The notes: a model not told the origin generated them from the letters alone. Positions 1 through 6,805 are shown, counted from the stretch's first letter. The stretch: DNA of 35,485 bases from Candidatus Nyctobacter psychrophilus (GCA_014305025.1 JACRTY010000058.1:1-35485), one strand, 5' to 3'. A program made the numbers and translations.

Positions 1-102
1 GTGCTGTCCCCGTGCCCGTGACGCCACGTTACCCACTCAAAACTCAATAGAGCCAAACTTTAGCATACGAACGCATGCTCGCTTTAACCAGGGGAAACGG
101 GT

Positions 103-151
103 ATGTCAAGTGTACGTACGTGTTGACATGGCGTTCGCGAGCTGATAAGCT
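103..151 (+). promoter_or_regulatory. Probable autoregulated promoter/operator of the TacAT-type operon
   Basis: A 7-bp inverted repeat, ATGTCAA (103-109) and TTGACAT (123-129), is centred on 116 and encloses a GTACGTAC core. Its right arm contains a perfect -35 hexamer TTGACA (123-128). A weak -10-like TAAGCT follows at 146-151 after 17 bases. Ribbon-helix-helix antitoxins normally bind such palindromes and repress their own operon, so promoter and operator appear to overlap here. The assignment is inferred from position and symmetry. Confidence 0.5.
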
Positions 152-180
152 GTAACCGCCACCACCATAGGAAGTACCAT

Positions 181-492
181 ATGCCAAATTTGGCGGCTCG
201 GGACGCCCCCCGCCGGCAACGGCGGCTCTCGCTGCGCGTAACCGATCAAGAAAGAGCCCTTATAGAGCGAGCCGCGTTGCTCACCAGCGCGGGCGATGTA
301 ACCCGCTTTGTCATGCGCGCCTCAGTCGATGCTGCACGCGGTACGATTGAAGAGCATGAAGTCACGCGCATCTCCGGCGAGATGCGCCAAGCACTGTATG
401 ACCTTCTGCTCAACCCGCCGCCTCCCGGTGCCGCGCTTCGGAAGTTGGCGGCGGCGCCTGTACCGGACGACGTCGAACTCATCGAAAACTAA
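181..492 (+). CDS. DUF1778-family antitoxin (TacA-like), ribbon-helix-helix
   Basis: 103-residue protein. The N-terminal part (about residues 13-60: RRLSLRVTDQERALIERAA, then a DVTRFVMRAS segment) has the beta strand plus two helices of the DUF1778 RHH fold. The C-terminal tail is proline-rich and presumably wraps the toxin. Antitoxins of this family bind operator DNA and neutralise a GNAT acetyltransferase toxin. The ATG at 181 follows AGGAAG with good spacing. The stop lies 6 bases before the GTG of a GNAT gene, the classical antitoxin-first order. Regulation is probably by the palindrome at 103-129. Confidence in the family is high from motif plus partner; the symbol is withheld because no orthology test was possible. 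Confidence 0.85.
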   Translation: MPNLAARDAPRRQRRLSLRVTDQERALIERAALLTSAGDVTRFVMRASVDAARGTIEEHEVTRISGEMRQALYDLLLNPPPPGAALRKLAAAPVPDDVELIEN

Positions 493-498
493 GCCTCA

Positions 499-1053
499 GT
501 GCGGTTGACGATAACGCCCCTCGATCCGTCTATGCACAATCGTCGGGCGTTTTCTTGTGGTAGCTCCTCGATCGACACATATTTCCATGAAGTTGCCGCT
601 CAGGCCAGTAAACAGCTGCACGCACAGACGTACGTTCTGACCGACACGGACGATCATTCCGCCCTACGGACCGTGCTCGGCTTTTACACGTTGACGCCAC
701 ACGAGTATCGAGACGAAGAAATGGACTCCACCACCGCGCGCGCCCTTAAGCTCAAGAACTTGCGCCGTATTCCTGCGATATTATTAGGGCAGCTTGGCGT
801 TACGGTCGATTGGCAACACCGTCGTCTCGGGCCAATGCTCCTAGAGCACGCTTTTCGCAAGGCGCTCTTCGCAAGTTGCTGCGTTGGCGGCGCACTTTTG
901 GTTACCGACCCGATCGACGATGCGGCCAGAAGCTTCTATCGTCGCTTTGAATTTCAAGAGCTGGCGGGGGGATCGCGATTGTACCTCGCAATGAAAACGT
1001 TAGCAAAGCTCTACCCGGACGTGGTCGCCGCAGCAAAATCGAGCGTCGCGTAG
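499..1053 (+). CDS. GNAT acetyltransferase toxin (TacT/AtaT-like)
   Basis: 184-residue GNAT-fold protein, about the usual length for TacT-type toxins, which acetylate the amino group of charged tRNAs and block translation. The N-terminus has the family start (LDPSMHNRRAFSCGSSSIDTY, where related toxins have a conserved F.CG...LD segment). The central strand and pyrophosphate loop read QLGVTVDWQHRRLGPMLLEH (about 110-130), the acetyl-CoA site. A conserved Tyr lies in ARSFYRRFEF (about 151-160), where the family has its catalytic Tyr. The start is GTG at 499, 6 bases after the antitoxin stop. The last ~40 bases overlap a convergent leftward reading frame, whose end is therefore the doubtful one. 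I see no disrupted motif, so the toxin looks functional. Confidence 0.85.
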   Translation: MRLTITPLDPSMHNRRAFSCGSSSIDTYFHEVAAQASKQLHAQTYVLTDTDDHSALRTVLGFYTLTPHEYRDEEMDSTTARALKLKNLRRIPAILLGQLGVTVDWQHRRLGPMLLEHAFRKALFASCCVGGALLVTDPIDDAARSFYRRFEFQELAGGSRLYLAMKTLAKLYPDVVAAAKSSVA

Positions 1054-1748
1054 TATTGCCAATCCGGGTGCGCCAATGGGTAGCTCTTGCGACCGCCGTG
1101 CATCAGGACGACGTGGTGTTCGTGATTCGTTAAAGATTCGCCGATATCAAACGTCGGCGACGTCCGGAAACTATGAGCGTCAGCCAGCGTACCTTCGCTA
1201 TGACGCTCCTGTGCCGATCGTAACTTGCCTTGTTTTCGGTCAACCGCCTCGCGGGTCGTGAAGTATCGGTTCGCGTAGGGAGCGAGCCGATAGCGCCCAG
1301 TCGCAGTAACGTTTGCGCCGAATCCGCACGCACCGGTCTGCGTGACGACGAGCCGGTCGCCGTGGAACGCGAACCGAAGCGTGCACGGCGAGGAGGCAGC
1401 GTCGTGCGGTGGCGGCGTCCAGCGCGTCGTCGAAGTTGCCGAAGTGGCTCCAGCGATAAAGCCGCTGTTTGGCGCTACGTCGCCGCCTCCAAAAGCGAGG
1501 ATCGTGAAGCGTAAACTGCGACCGCCTTCGCGCAGCAGCGTAACGGTCGTCGGGATCGTGTACGCATGCGTCGATCCCGCAGGTCCCTCGGTGAGAAAGA
1601 CGCCGCGTCGTGGGCCTGACGCGGGTGGGAGCGGGTCCATCGCGTCGTGAAGGCTTTCGCGCGATGCTCGCTCCTCGGCGCGAGCCGCAGGTGCGCGCCT
1701 CGAACCGCGTCCAGACGAGCGCCGCGTGACGCGCGACCTCAAGCCCAA
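1011..1748 (-). CDS. Secreted-type domain with CGFG motif; probable C-terminal part of a frameshifted gene
   Basis: This frame overlaps the 3' half of the DUF4232-like gene read in another frame. The convincing part begins near the Met at 1640 and includes LRFAFHGDRLVVTQTGACGF followed by a GANVTATGRY segment. That is the beta-rich pattern with a CGFG turn found in several small exported bacterial domains of unknown role. The Arg/Ala-rich first ~35 residues (MGLRSRVTRRSSGRGSRRAP) look like out-of-frame sequence, so the start is unreliable. The end overlaps the convergent toxin gene by about 40 bases. The simplest reading is that this domain was once fused behind the DUF4232-like domain and a frameshift near 1650-1710 separated them. 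Alternatively it is an independent gene starting at 1640. Confidence 0.4.
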   Translation of the reverse strand: MGLRSRVTRRSSGRGSRRAPAARAEERASRESLHDAMDPLPPASGPRRGVFLTEGPAGSTHAYTIPTTVTLLREGGRSLRFTILAFGGGDVAPNSGFIAGATSATSTTRWTPPPHDAASSPCTLRFAFHGDRLVVTQTGACGFGANVTATGRYRLAPYANRYFTTREAVDRKQGKLRSAQERHSEGTLADAHSFRTSPTFDIGESLTNHEHHVVLMHGGRKSYPLAHPDWQYYATLDFAAATTSG

Positions 1749-2154
1749 GGCGCCGCGCCGCGAAGCAGCGGCCGTTGGTGAAGACGTCGCTCGAAACGTA
1801 ACGGACGCTGGCCACCGCTACGACGCCGGGTTCGACATCGATCGTTGTATCGCGTGCGCCGGCACCGTCGTCCGCTGAGATCGGTAGCACGCCGCCCGAT
1901 GCGCCCGCGAACGTCACCGCCGGCAGCGTGGGCGCGGTGCAGGTCGAATCTGAAACGTTGCGCAGATCGAGCTCGGCACCACCATGCGACGTGCCGGCGA
2001 ACGCGCCTTGGTCGTCGTTCGCGCGTAACGTGAACGCCGTGCTCGGACATTGCGGCGCGCGCGCGGAGGCCGCTCCGCTAGGCGCCGTCCCGCCGCTCGC
2101 GAGAGTCGTTGCCATGAAACAGCCGCCTGCGATTCGGGGAAGAATGACGCGCAT
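1240..2154 (-). CDS. DUF4232-like exported protein, apparently frameshifted in its second half
   Basis: The ATG at 2154 opens a protein with a weak hydrophobic leader (GGCFMATTLASGG), then a DUF4232-like domain at about residues 34-145. Its marks are CPSTAFTLRANDD, ELDLRNVSDSTCTAPTLPAV and a late Cys in FTNGRCFAARRLGLEV. DUF4232 domains occur in exported proteins and lipoproteins of unknown function. From about residue 160 the frame becomes Arg/Ser-rich with no domain character, while another frame over the same DNA (about 1045-1640) gives a plausible beta domain. I infer an indel near 1650-1710. The first ~260 bases are nearly repeated at 4175-4440. Confidence 0.5.
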   Translation of the reverse strand: MRVILPRIAGGCFMATTLASGGTAPSGAASARAPQCPSTAFTLRANDDQGAFAGTSHGGAELDLRNVSDSTCTAPTLPAVTFAGASGGVLPISADDGAGARDTTIDVEPGVVAVASVRYVSSDVFTNGRCFAARRLGLEVARHAALVWTRFEARTCGSRRGASIARKPSRRDGPAPTRVRPTTRRLSHRGTCGIDACVHDPDDRYAAARRRSQFTLHDPRFWRRRRSAKQRLYRWSHFGNFDDALDAATARRCLLAVHASVRVPRRPARRHADRCVRIRRKRYCDWALSARSLREPILHDPRGG

Positions 2155-2168
2155 ATTCCGCGCTTTGC
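1906..2168. repeat. Direct repeat copy A (5' part of the DUF4232-like gene)
   Basis: Matches 4175-4440 in the same orientation. Over the best stretch (1906-2050 against 4175-4319) I count only about eight mismatches by eye. Similarity weakens but continues through the signal-peptide region to about 2168. The repeat covers the coding start and first ~80 residues of the leftward gene, so it is a partial gene duplication rather than an insertion sequence. No inverted ends or target duplication are evident. Confidence 0.85.
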
Positions 2169-2699
2169 CGCCGCTTGGGGGCGCCCCTCGCCCTTACCGC
2201 GCACAGCGGACGTAAGCGAACTTCTCGTCGGCCTGTCCTGATGCGTCGACGACTCGCGGATTCGTCAACGATGCCGCCTCGGTGCGCACGATGCCGATCC
2301 GCTTCGACGGCGGCGCATCCTTGCGCGCTTGATGTGTCTGCCGCGTTGGGATCGTCCGCCTAAGTGGCGGATTGAGTGTTCGTACCGGAATTAGCGAGCG
2401 CTGGCCGAAAGGCGTATTTGAAATTACGCGGCTGACTTAGATCAACTTGGCGAGGCCCGGCTATTTAAGCTGGCAGTCCAATTGCGGATCTGATCCATTC
2501 CGTTATGAGACTCGGCGGAGAGGAAGATGAGAAACTTCGTCAATTCGTCGGGGGGACGCTCCCAAGCTCCTTGCCCGGGTGCGGGAGCTCGTGTGTTCGT
2601 GGCCTACAGTGCCCGCGAGCAAGGGTGGGTCAGCACGCTTCCTGGGCCTTCGCGAGCCAGAAAGCGACCCTAGCCCCTTGCGGACTGAAAGCGTTCGGG
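2155..2699. other. Long non-coding stretch between the DUF4232-like gene and the HigBA-type operon
   Basis: About 545 bases without a gene I can support. The short frames present have no recognisable domain, and the rightward one beginning at 2505 is Cys/Gly/Arg-rich and runs into the toxin gene out of frame. One short frame starting near 2527 has a good ribosome-binding sequence (GAGAGGAAG) but stops after about 48 codons and resembles nothing I know. The region may hold promoter sequence for the downstream operon, but I found no convincing -35/-10 pair. Confidence 0.4.
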
Positions 2700-2731
2700 G
2701 GTATAACCATATGGTTCGGGAAATACCGAAC
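2700..2731 (+). promoter_or_regulatory. Palindrome cluster directly before the HigB-like gene, probable operator
   Basis: Two overlapping dyads end 3 bases before the toxin ATG. One is the perfect 12-mer AACCATATGGTT (2705-2716). The other is GTTCGG (2714-2719) with CCGAAC (2726-2731). A third pair, GGTAT (2700-2704) with ATACC (2723-2727), spans both. HigA-type antitoxins bind palindromes over their own promoter, so this is a natural operator. Function is inferred. Confidence 0.5.
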
Positions 2732-2733
2732 TC

Positions 2734-3111
2734 ATGACCGGGTCGCTGACCTTCTTCGAGGCGACGCCCGGCGGACGAAACGTCATCGAGAAATTCATCA
2801 AGCGTGACTTGAAACGACTCCCATTTCTGCGCGACCAGTTCGTGGACCAGCTAAAGGTGCTAGAACGTACGCCGATACCGACGCTGCGCGCGACGGGACG
2901 TCTCGAGCATGTCGAGGGCGAGATACTAAGCTTCCGTTTCCAAAATAAGGATCACTGGGTTCGGATTCTTGTCGCGTGTTGGCCCCGAGACGGCGACATT
3001 GTGGCGCTCCTGCCAGTCATCAAAAAGCAGAACAAGCTTGATCGCGGCGATATTGACCTTGCGCAAGAAAACCTTCGGTTGCTCAAAGCTCGAGCCGCGA
3101 GTCCACCATGA
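2734..3111 (+). CDS. HigB/Gp49-like (RelE superfamily) toxin
   Basis: 125-residue protein with the layout of phage-derived Gp49-like toxins (HigB type): an N-terminal helix pair (NVIEKFIKRDLKRLPFLRDQ), then a beta sheet with LRATGRLEHVEGEILSFRF and DHWVRILVACW, then a KKQNKLDRGDIDLAQENL helix. Members are usually ribosome-dependent mRNA interferases. The K/R-rich final sheet (ALLPVIKKQNK) is where RelE-fold toxins contact RNA. Toxin-first order, an ATGA overlap with the following HTH gene (3108-3111) and the palindromes just upstream fit a HigBA module. The start is the ATG at 2734; no strong ribosome-binding sequence is visible, so translation may be low. Confidence 0.8.
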   Translation: MTGSLTFFEATPGGRNVIEKFIKRDLKRLPFLRDQFVDQLKVLERTPIPTLRATGRLEHVEGEILSFRFQNKDHWVRILVACWPRDGDIVALLPVIKKQNKLDRGDIDLAQENLRLLKARAASPP

Positions 3112-3536
3112 AAGACGATGTGAACGATATGGCATCCCAGCGTAAGAATACGCTAGCAGCTCTCCTCGATGACCATCCGGATTTGGCCAGCCGGGCCAAG
3201 GACCGCAACGGTCTCGCGGAGATCGCTTCGCTTTTGCTGCAACTGCGGCACGAGTTAAACTTGTCGCAAAGGGACCTGGCTGATCGCTCCGGCCTATCCA
3301 AAACGATGATCTCCGAGCTCGAAAACTCCGCAAACGACGGCGTGACACTGCGGACGCTCGTGAGGATCGCTCGCGGTGCCGGTGCGTCGTTGAACCTCGG
3401 CCTGCAGGTCGACCCGGCGATGGCCGGGTGCGTTACAGGTTCTCTTCACACGGGTCACTACGATTTCGCCGAAAAAGCCGGAACGATGCGCGTAGTGACC
3501 ACGACTGAGCCGAGGACGGCGGAACTGGCGGCGTAG
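3108..3536 (+). CDS. HigA-like antitoxin, XRE-family HTH
   Basis: 142-residue protein with a clear Cro/C1-type helix-turn-helix at about residues 36-92: LLLQLRHELNLSQRDLADRS, then GLSKTMISELENS and TLRTLVRIARGAGASLNLGL. It should bind and neutralise the preceding toxin and repress the operon. The ~35-residue N-terminal extension and C-terminal tail (about 95-142) are longer than in minimal HigA. The start ATG overlaps the toxin stop as ATGA, and the stop TAG shares a base with the next GTG. The three genes are therefore translationally coupled. Confidence 0.8.
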   Translation: MKDDVNDMASQRKNTLAALLDDHPDLASRAKDRNGLAEIASLLLQLRHELNLSQRDLADRSGLSKTMISELENSANDGVTLRTLVRIARGAGASLNLGLQVDPAMAGCVTGSLHTGHYDFAEKAGTMRVVTTTEPRTAELAA

Positions 3537-3985
3537 TGCCACGAAAGCAAAAAGCATCCGATGCGCTCCTCGCGCAGGACTCTCCGAACGTCGATGACCG
3601 TCGCGCGGCACGGGAACTCAGCATTGAACACATCCTACGCGCATTAGTCGACGAATCGGTTCGGGCGCGGTTGCGCCACCGCGCACTGTTAGGGATGCTG
3701 GTCGACGGAAACCTTATCGAGCTCCAGAAATACGTCAAAGCGTATCAGGCCGAAGAGGAAACTGAGTTCGCGCCACTCCTAGACATGCTTCTTATGGATG
3801 CTTCCGATTTCGGGCACATACATGGAAAGTGGCTGGAACAAGAGCGCGAGCGATTGGGATACACCTCCGACATCCATCGAGGAGTCGCGTTGACATCCAA
3901 GCCCCCCGGCCCGGCGCCTTCGTCGCCAGCCGAGCCGAAGCACACGGTGACCCAGGGGCGAAAATCGCGCCGTAAGAAGTCGTGA
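3536..3985 (+). CDS. Unknown third gene of the HigBA-type operon
   Basis: 149-residue protein starting at a GTG that overlaps the antitoxin stop (TAGTG). I do not recognise a family. The middle (about 25-115) should be helical: ELSIEHILRALVDESVRARL, LLGMLVDGNLIELQKYVKAY, TEFAPLLDMLLMDASDFGHI. The last ~30 residues are a disordered Pro/Lys/Arg tail ending GRKSRRKKS. No catalytic motif is evident. Tight coupling suggests a role with the toxin and antitoxin, such as a chaperone, co-regulator or second antitoxin. It lacks obvious SecB features, so a TAC-type SecB-like chaperone is not supported. An unrelated passenger gene is also possible. Confidence 0.65.
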   Translation: MPRKQKASDALLAQDSPNVDDRRAARELSIEHILRALVDESVRARLRHRALLGMLVDGNLIELQKYVKAYQAEEETEFAPLLDMLLMDASDFGHIHGKWLEQERERLGYTSDIHRGVALTSKPPGPAPSSPAEPKHTVTQGRKSRRKKS

Positions 3986-4132
3986 ACGTGCTTTTTCCTA
4001 TCCGGTAAGTGGGAGGGTCACGATTGGCTCGCACGTGTTCATTGAAGGGGGTTGCGGCCATGCGATCGCCGCATTCAGGGGTTCGGTTTGTGTTCCGTTC
4101 GGTCGTCGCGGAGGAATAGCCAGCACGCGCAG

Positions 4133-4426
4133 CTACGCCAATACATCATTGCGGCCGACGGCGCGCGAATCGGTCGCGAACGTCACCGCCGGCAGCGTGG
4201 GCACGGTGCAGGTCGAACCCGAAACGTTGCGCAGATCGAGCTCGGCACCATCATGCGATATGCCGGCGAACGCGCATTCGTCGTCGTTCGCGCGTAACGT
4301 GAACGCCGTGCTCGGACATTGCGGCGCGCGCGACGAGGTCGCTCCAATAGGCGACGTCGACGTCCCGCCGATCACGATGATCGCCGTCATGAAAAATCCG
4401 ACTGCGTTTGGGAGGAGACTACGCAC
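4133..4426 (-). pseudogene. Truncated second copy of the DUF4232-like gene
   Basis: From GTG (4426) this reads VRSLLPNAVGFFMTAIIVIG and then a CPSTAFTLRANDDECAFAG and ELDLRNVSGSTCTVPTLP region almost identical to the N-terminus of the gene at 2154. After TVPTLPAVTFA it runs into unrelated residues (TDSRAVGRNDVLA) and stops. The second half of the domain, including its late Cys, is missing. The same frame is open upstream into the DUF3800 remnant, so the two are accidentally joined. It looks non-functional, although a short exported peptide cannot be excluded. Confidence 0.65.
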
Positions 4427-4440
4427 GTTCCGCGCTTCGA
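4175..4440. repeat. Direct repeat copy B (truncated DUF4232-like gene copy)
   Basis: Partner of 1906-2168, same orientation. Homology ends sharply near 4175, immediately where the protein would continue. That marks the breakpoint of the duplication or of a later deletion. There is a small length difference near 4350 (about 6 bases) relative to copy A. Confidence 0.85.
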
Positions 4441-4545
4441 CCGCGCCTTGCCGGCGGGCCCCGTCCTCGTCGCGGCGCAGCGGTCGGCGACCCTCGCTCG
4501 CGCCGGCGGCGCACCGGCTCCCATCGCGGGGGATCGCGCGTGGAT

Positions 4546-5205
4546 CCATCACCGTTTCGGCGCACGGCCGCGCTTGCAGATCCGCAAGCTGCAGACCGGT
4601 CGAGTTGCAAGACTTGTCGCGGAATTCCAATCCCGGAAAGAAAAGCTTGCGGAAAAAGTGCGGCGATAGATATGCCGTGCCGTCTAGAAATAGGCGGGCG
4701 AACTCATATTGGAACGCCGCATCTTCTTTAGGACCACGTGACTCGATAGTCCAACGCACCTTGCCACCACCAAGCTGAGTGTCTACAGCCAGTGCGACTC
4801 TCTCCGCGAGCAGGTTCACGGTTAGCAGGTAGGGGTGGCGAGGCAACGATGCATAATGCTATCCGTCCCGAACCGCTTTACGAAACGGTCGCGCTCAAGG
4901 ATGCACACGAAGCCTGTGAACGGCAGGGTCTTTATGCGATCGTCCACGCTGTCAACAGCGGCTGATCGCCGGGCGCTATCACCGTCGCAGTAAAATGAGT
5001 GGGTCCTTTCTCGAATGTCTTTCTCGTGCACGAGCTTCGTTTCGGCGCCAAGATACTGCCGTTTCCAAGACCGCCAGGCGTCATCGAGAGCCTGCTCGTC
5101 GCGCTCGTGGACGAGGATGCCCGAAAGGGAGAAAGCGGTAAACTTTTCCTTTGAGTTTAGCGCATGATTGCCGCACTCGTCGACGTAGACGGTGTAGCGG
5201 TCGCC
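4546..5205 (-). pseudogene. DUF3800-family gene remnant (no usable start, one frameshift)
   Basis: Read leftward, the sequence gives RYTVYVDECGNHALNSKEKF, FSLSGILVHERDEQALDDAW, LGAETKLVHEKDIRERTHSF, then after a frame change near 4825-4846 NLLAERVALAVDTQLGGGKV and finally STGLQLADLQARPCAETV. An opening Asp-Glu (DE.G) strand and a closing GLQLADL...RP helix are signatures of DUF3800, an RNase H-like fold found in mobile and defence contexts. No ATG, GTG or TTG lies in frame before the opening motif; a TGA blocks the frame near 5306. The C-terminus then runs into the truncated DUF4232-like copy. I read this as a decayed gene. Confidence 0.65.
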
Positions 5206-5264
5206 ATGGTCGTGGGATTCCGGTCGACGGCGGCGCGTTATATGGTGCGCCTGATGCGGATTCG

Positions 5265-5519
5265 CTAAAGCCAGCTCGTCCCGTGTTGGTTTATAGCGGC
5301 TTCAATTGCCGTGAGGTCGCGACGCGATTCCTCGCGTAGTCGGCGCACGAAAAGCAGATGGCCGAGGGCTTCTTCCAGTTGTAGCCGCAATCGCCGATCA
5401 ACGCGAGCATCGCGATTCGCCGTGAGTTCGGTGGATTTGCCGGGATCCATCATACCGTCGCGCTCATGTTTTCGGGCACGGATCAATCCCGGGCCAAGAT
5501 ATTGTCGATATGGGGCCAC
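5265..5519 (-). CDS. Small hypothetical protein downstream of the PIN toxin
   Basis: 84 residues from GTG (5519), on the same strand as the Phd-PIN pair and about 50 bases after the PIN stop. The C-terminal half should be helical and charged (LRLQLEEALGHLLFVRRLRE, then ESRRDLTAIEAAINQHG). The start MAPYRQYLGPGLIRARKHER faintly echoes the RQYLG segment of the neighbouring DUF3800 remnant, so it may be part of an older broken copy. I assign no family, and the frame could be spurious. Confidence 0.35.
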   Translation of the reverse strand: MAPYRQYLGPGLIRARKHERDGMMDPGKSTELTANRDARVDRRLRLQLEEALGHLLFVRRLREESRRDLTAIEAAINQHGTSWL

Positions 5520-5571
5520 CTTCGACCAGTAACCAATCGCGCGGTCCGCACTGCGCCTGGTCGAAGGCCTG

Positions 5572-5973
5572 TCACGCCTTCCACAGAACGTCGAGACCGG
5601 CGGCGGCCGACATCAGCTTGTCGTCGCGCGTCATGATCGGCGCGGAGCGGCGAACGGCTAGTTCCAAATAAGCGGCGTCGTAGGCCGTTAATTCGAAGCG
5701 CTGTGCCAATCCGAGTCCCGCCGTAAGAGGAGATGTCAGGACGAAACTGTCGACCACGAGGCCAAGCTCGTCGATGGCTCGCAGGTGGTCCGCAGCTTGG
5801 TCGAACGCGAGCCGTTTTCGCCGAACCGCCATCAGCAGCGCGTTTTGAACCTCCCAGCGGAATAATGCCGGCACGATCGCGCCGTTCCCGCTGACGGTCT
5901 TGGCCATTGCGATGGATTCGTCGTCGCGTTCGTCTTCGAAAAACCATGCTATTGCGGCGGATGCGTCCAGCAC
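5572..5973 (-). CDS. PIN-domain toxin (VapC family)
   Basis: 133-residue PIN ribonuclease. The acidic metal-binding residues are in place: D3 (MLDASAAIAWFFEDE), E41 (FRWEVQNALL), D99 (TAYDAAYLELA) and D117 (PIMTRDDKL). VapC toxins cleave RNA, often tRNA or rRNA, using Mg2+ bound by this cluster. The start is GTG at 5973, 10 bases after the Phd-type antitoxin stop. The length is normal and all catalytic residues are present, so it appears intact, unlike several neighbours. Confidence 0.88.
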   Translation of the reverse strand: MLDASAAIAWFFEDERDDESIAMAKTVSGNGAIVPALFRWEVQNALLMAVRRKRLAFDQAADHLRAIDELGLVVDSFVLTSPLTAGLGLAQRFELTAYDAAYLELAVRRSAPIMTRDDKLMSAAAGLDVLWKA

Positions 5974-5983
5974 GGCCGGCCGC

Positions 5984-6223
5984 TTAATAGCGGCGGCCCT
6001 CCTCGATCAGTTGGCGAACTGTGCATTCTCTCAGCGTCGCTTTACTCGAAAGAATTCGCTTCATCGCTTCCTGGGCTCTGGTATTCGCTCTACGCGAGAC
6101 GACGGGACCGATTTGCGCGACCGCACGCCCGTTTTTTGTGACCGTGATCGTTTCACCCTTGCTGGCTTCTTCGACCAGTGCCGAAAAGTGCGTCTTGGCT
6201 TCAAATACCCCCACCGTTTTCAT
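5984..6223 (-). CDS. Phd/YefM-family antitoxin
   Basis: 79-residue protein with the Phd/YefM N-terminal DNA-binding fold (MKTVGVFEAKTHFSALVEEA, then GETITVTKNGRAVAQIGPV) and a C-terminal toxin-binding tail (RECTVRQLIEEGRRY). It precedes and should neutralise the PIN toxin 10 bases downstream and repress their shared promoter. ATG at 6223. The upstream bases 6224-6260 contain AT-rich sequence suitable for a promoter (TTGTATCACC on the opposite strand), but I cannot define the boxes. Confidence 0.88.
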   Translation of the reverse strand: MKTVGVFEAKTHFSALVEEASKGETITVTKNGRAVAQIGPVVSRRANTRAQEAMKRILSSKATLRECTVRQLIEEGRRY

Positions 6224-6389
6224 TCTCCGGTTGTATCACCAATGTGACCAGTTGACTAGGCTTCTCCGGGTTAGTGCTGAGTGCCCCGCTGCTCCTTAGA
6301 CTGGAACGGGGTAGGGGAGGCCACGGGGAAGTCGACGGTAAGGAACCCGACCAAGCGGCTGACCCCCGGCCCACGTCCTCGCATTGCGT

Positions 6390-6760
6390 CCTGATTTACT
6401 CAGCGGCGAGCTCGAGATGGTGGAGTTGCGGCGGATCTCGCCGACGTGATCTCAGCACTGAATTCGGCCGCTGCCACTCTGGAAGGTACGCTTACCGTCA
6501 CCGTCCGGCTTGCCGTGGCAGCACCACCCGTACCTACACGGAGGCGGACATCGCGAAGATCAACGAAGCGCTAGGCGGGCTTAACTCAAAGCTTTCACTT
6601 CGGCGGAGCGAACTAGGCCGCGGCTTTTGACGCCGGAGGACGTCGGCGTCGACGAATGGCAGGCCCCGTCTTTGCCGGCGCCCAGGGCGAAGCTAGAAGC
6701 CCTCGTGGTTAGGGGCATTTCCACCACGGGCACCCAAGTACGTCGACGTCAATAGAGATT
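6390..6760 (+). pseudogene. Scraps of an unrecognised gene spread over three frames
   Basis: Protein-like segments follow each other in the same direction but in different frames: DLADVISALNSAAATLEGTL with TVTVRLAV (about 6433-6525), then RTYTEADIAKINEALGGLNS with KLSLRRSELGRG (about 6530-6628), then LTPEDVGVDEWQAPSLPAPR with AKLEALVVRGI (about 6626-6715). No start codon is associated with the first. The pattern suggests a small gene with at least two indels. I do not recognise the family, and chance remains possible because high-GC DNA keeps many frames open. Confidence 0.35.
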
Positions 6761-6805
6761 CGACTCTCCGTCATCCCATCGGTTGCCAGCGCTGGAGGTT
6801 CACGT

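Noticed and set aside
2505..2807. Rightward frame of 100 codons upstream of and overlapping the HigB-like gene
   Set aside because: No domain, unusual Cys/Gly/Arg content, and it overlaps the toxin gene out of frame.
4035..4778. Rightward 247-codon frame over the DUF4232/DUF3800 remnants
   Set aside because: Antisense shadow of the recognisable leftward remnants.
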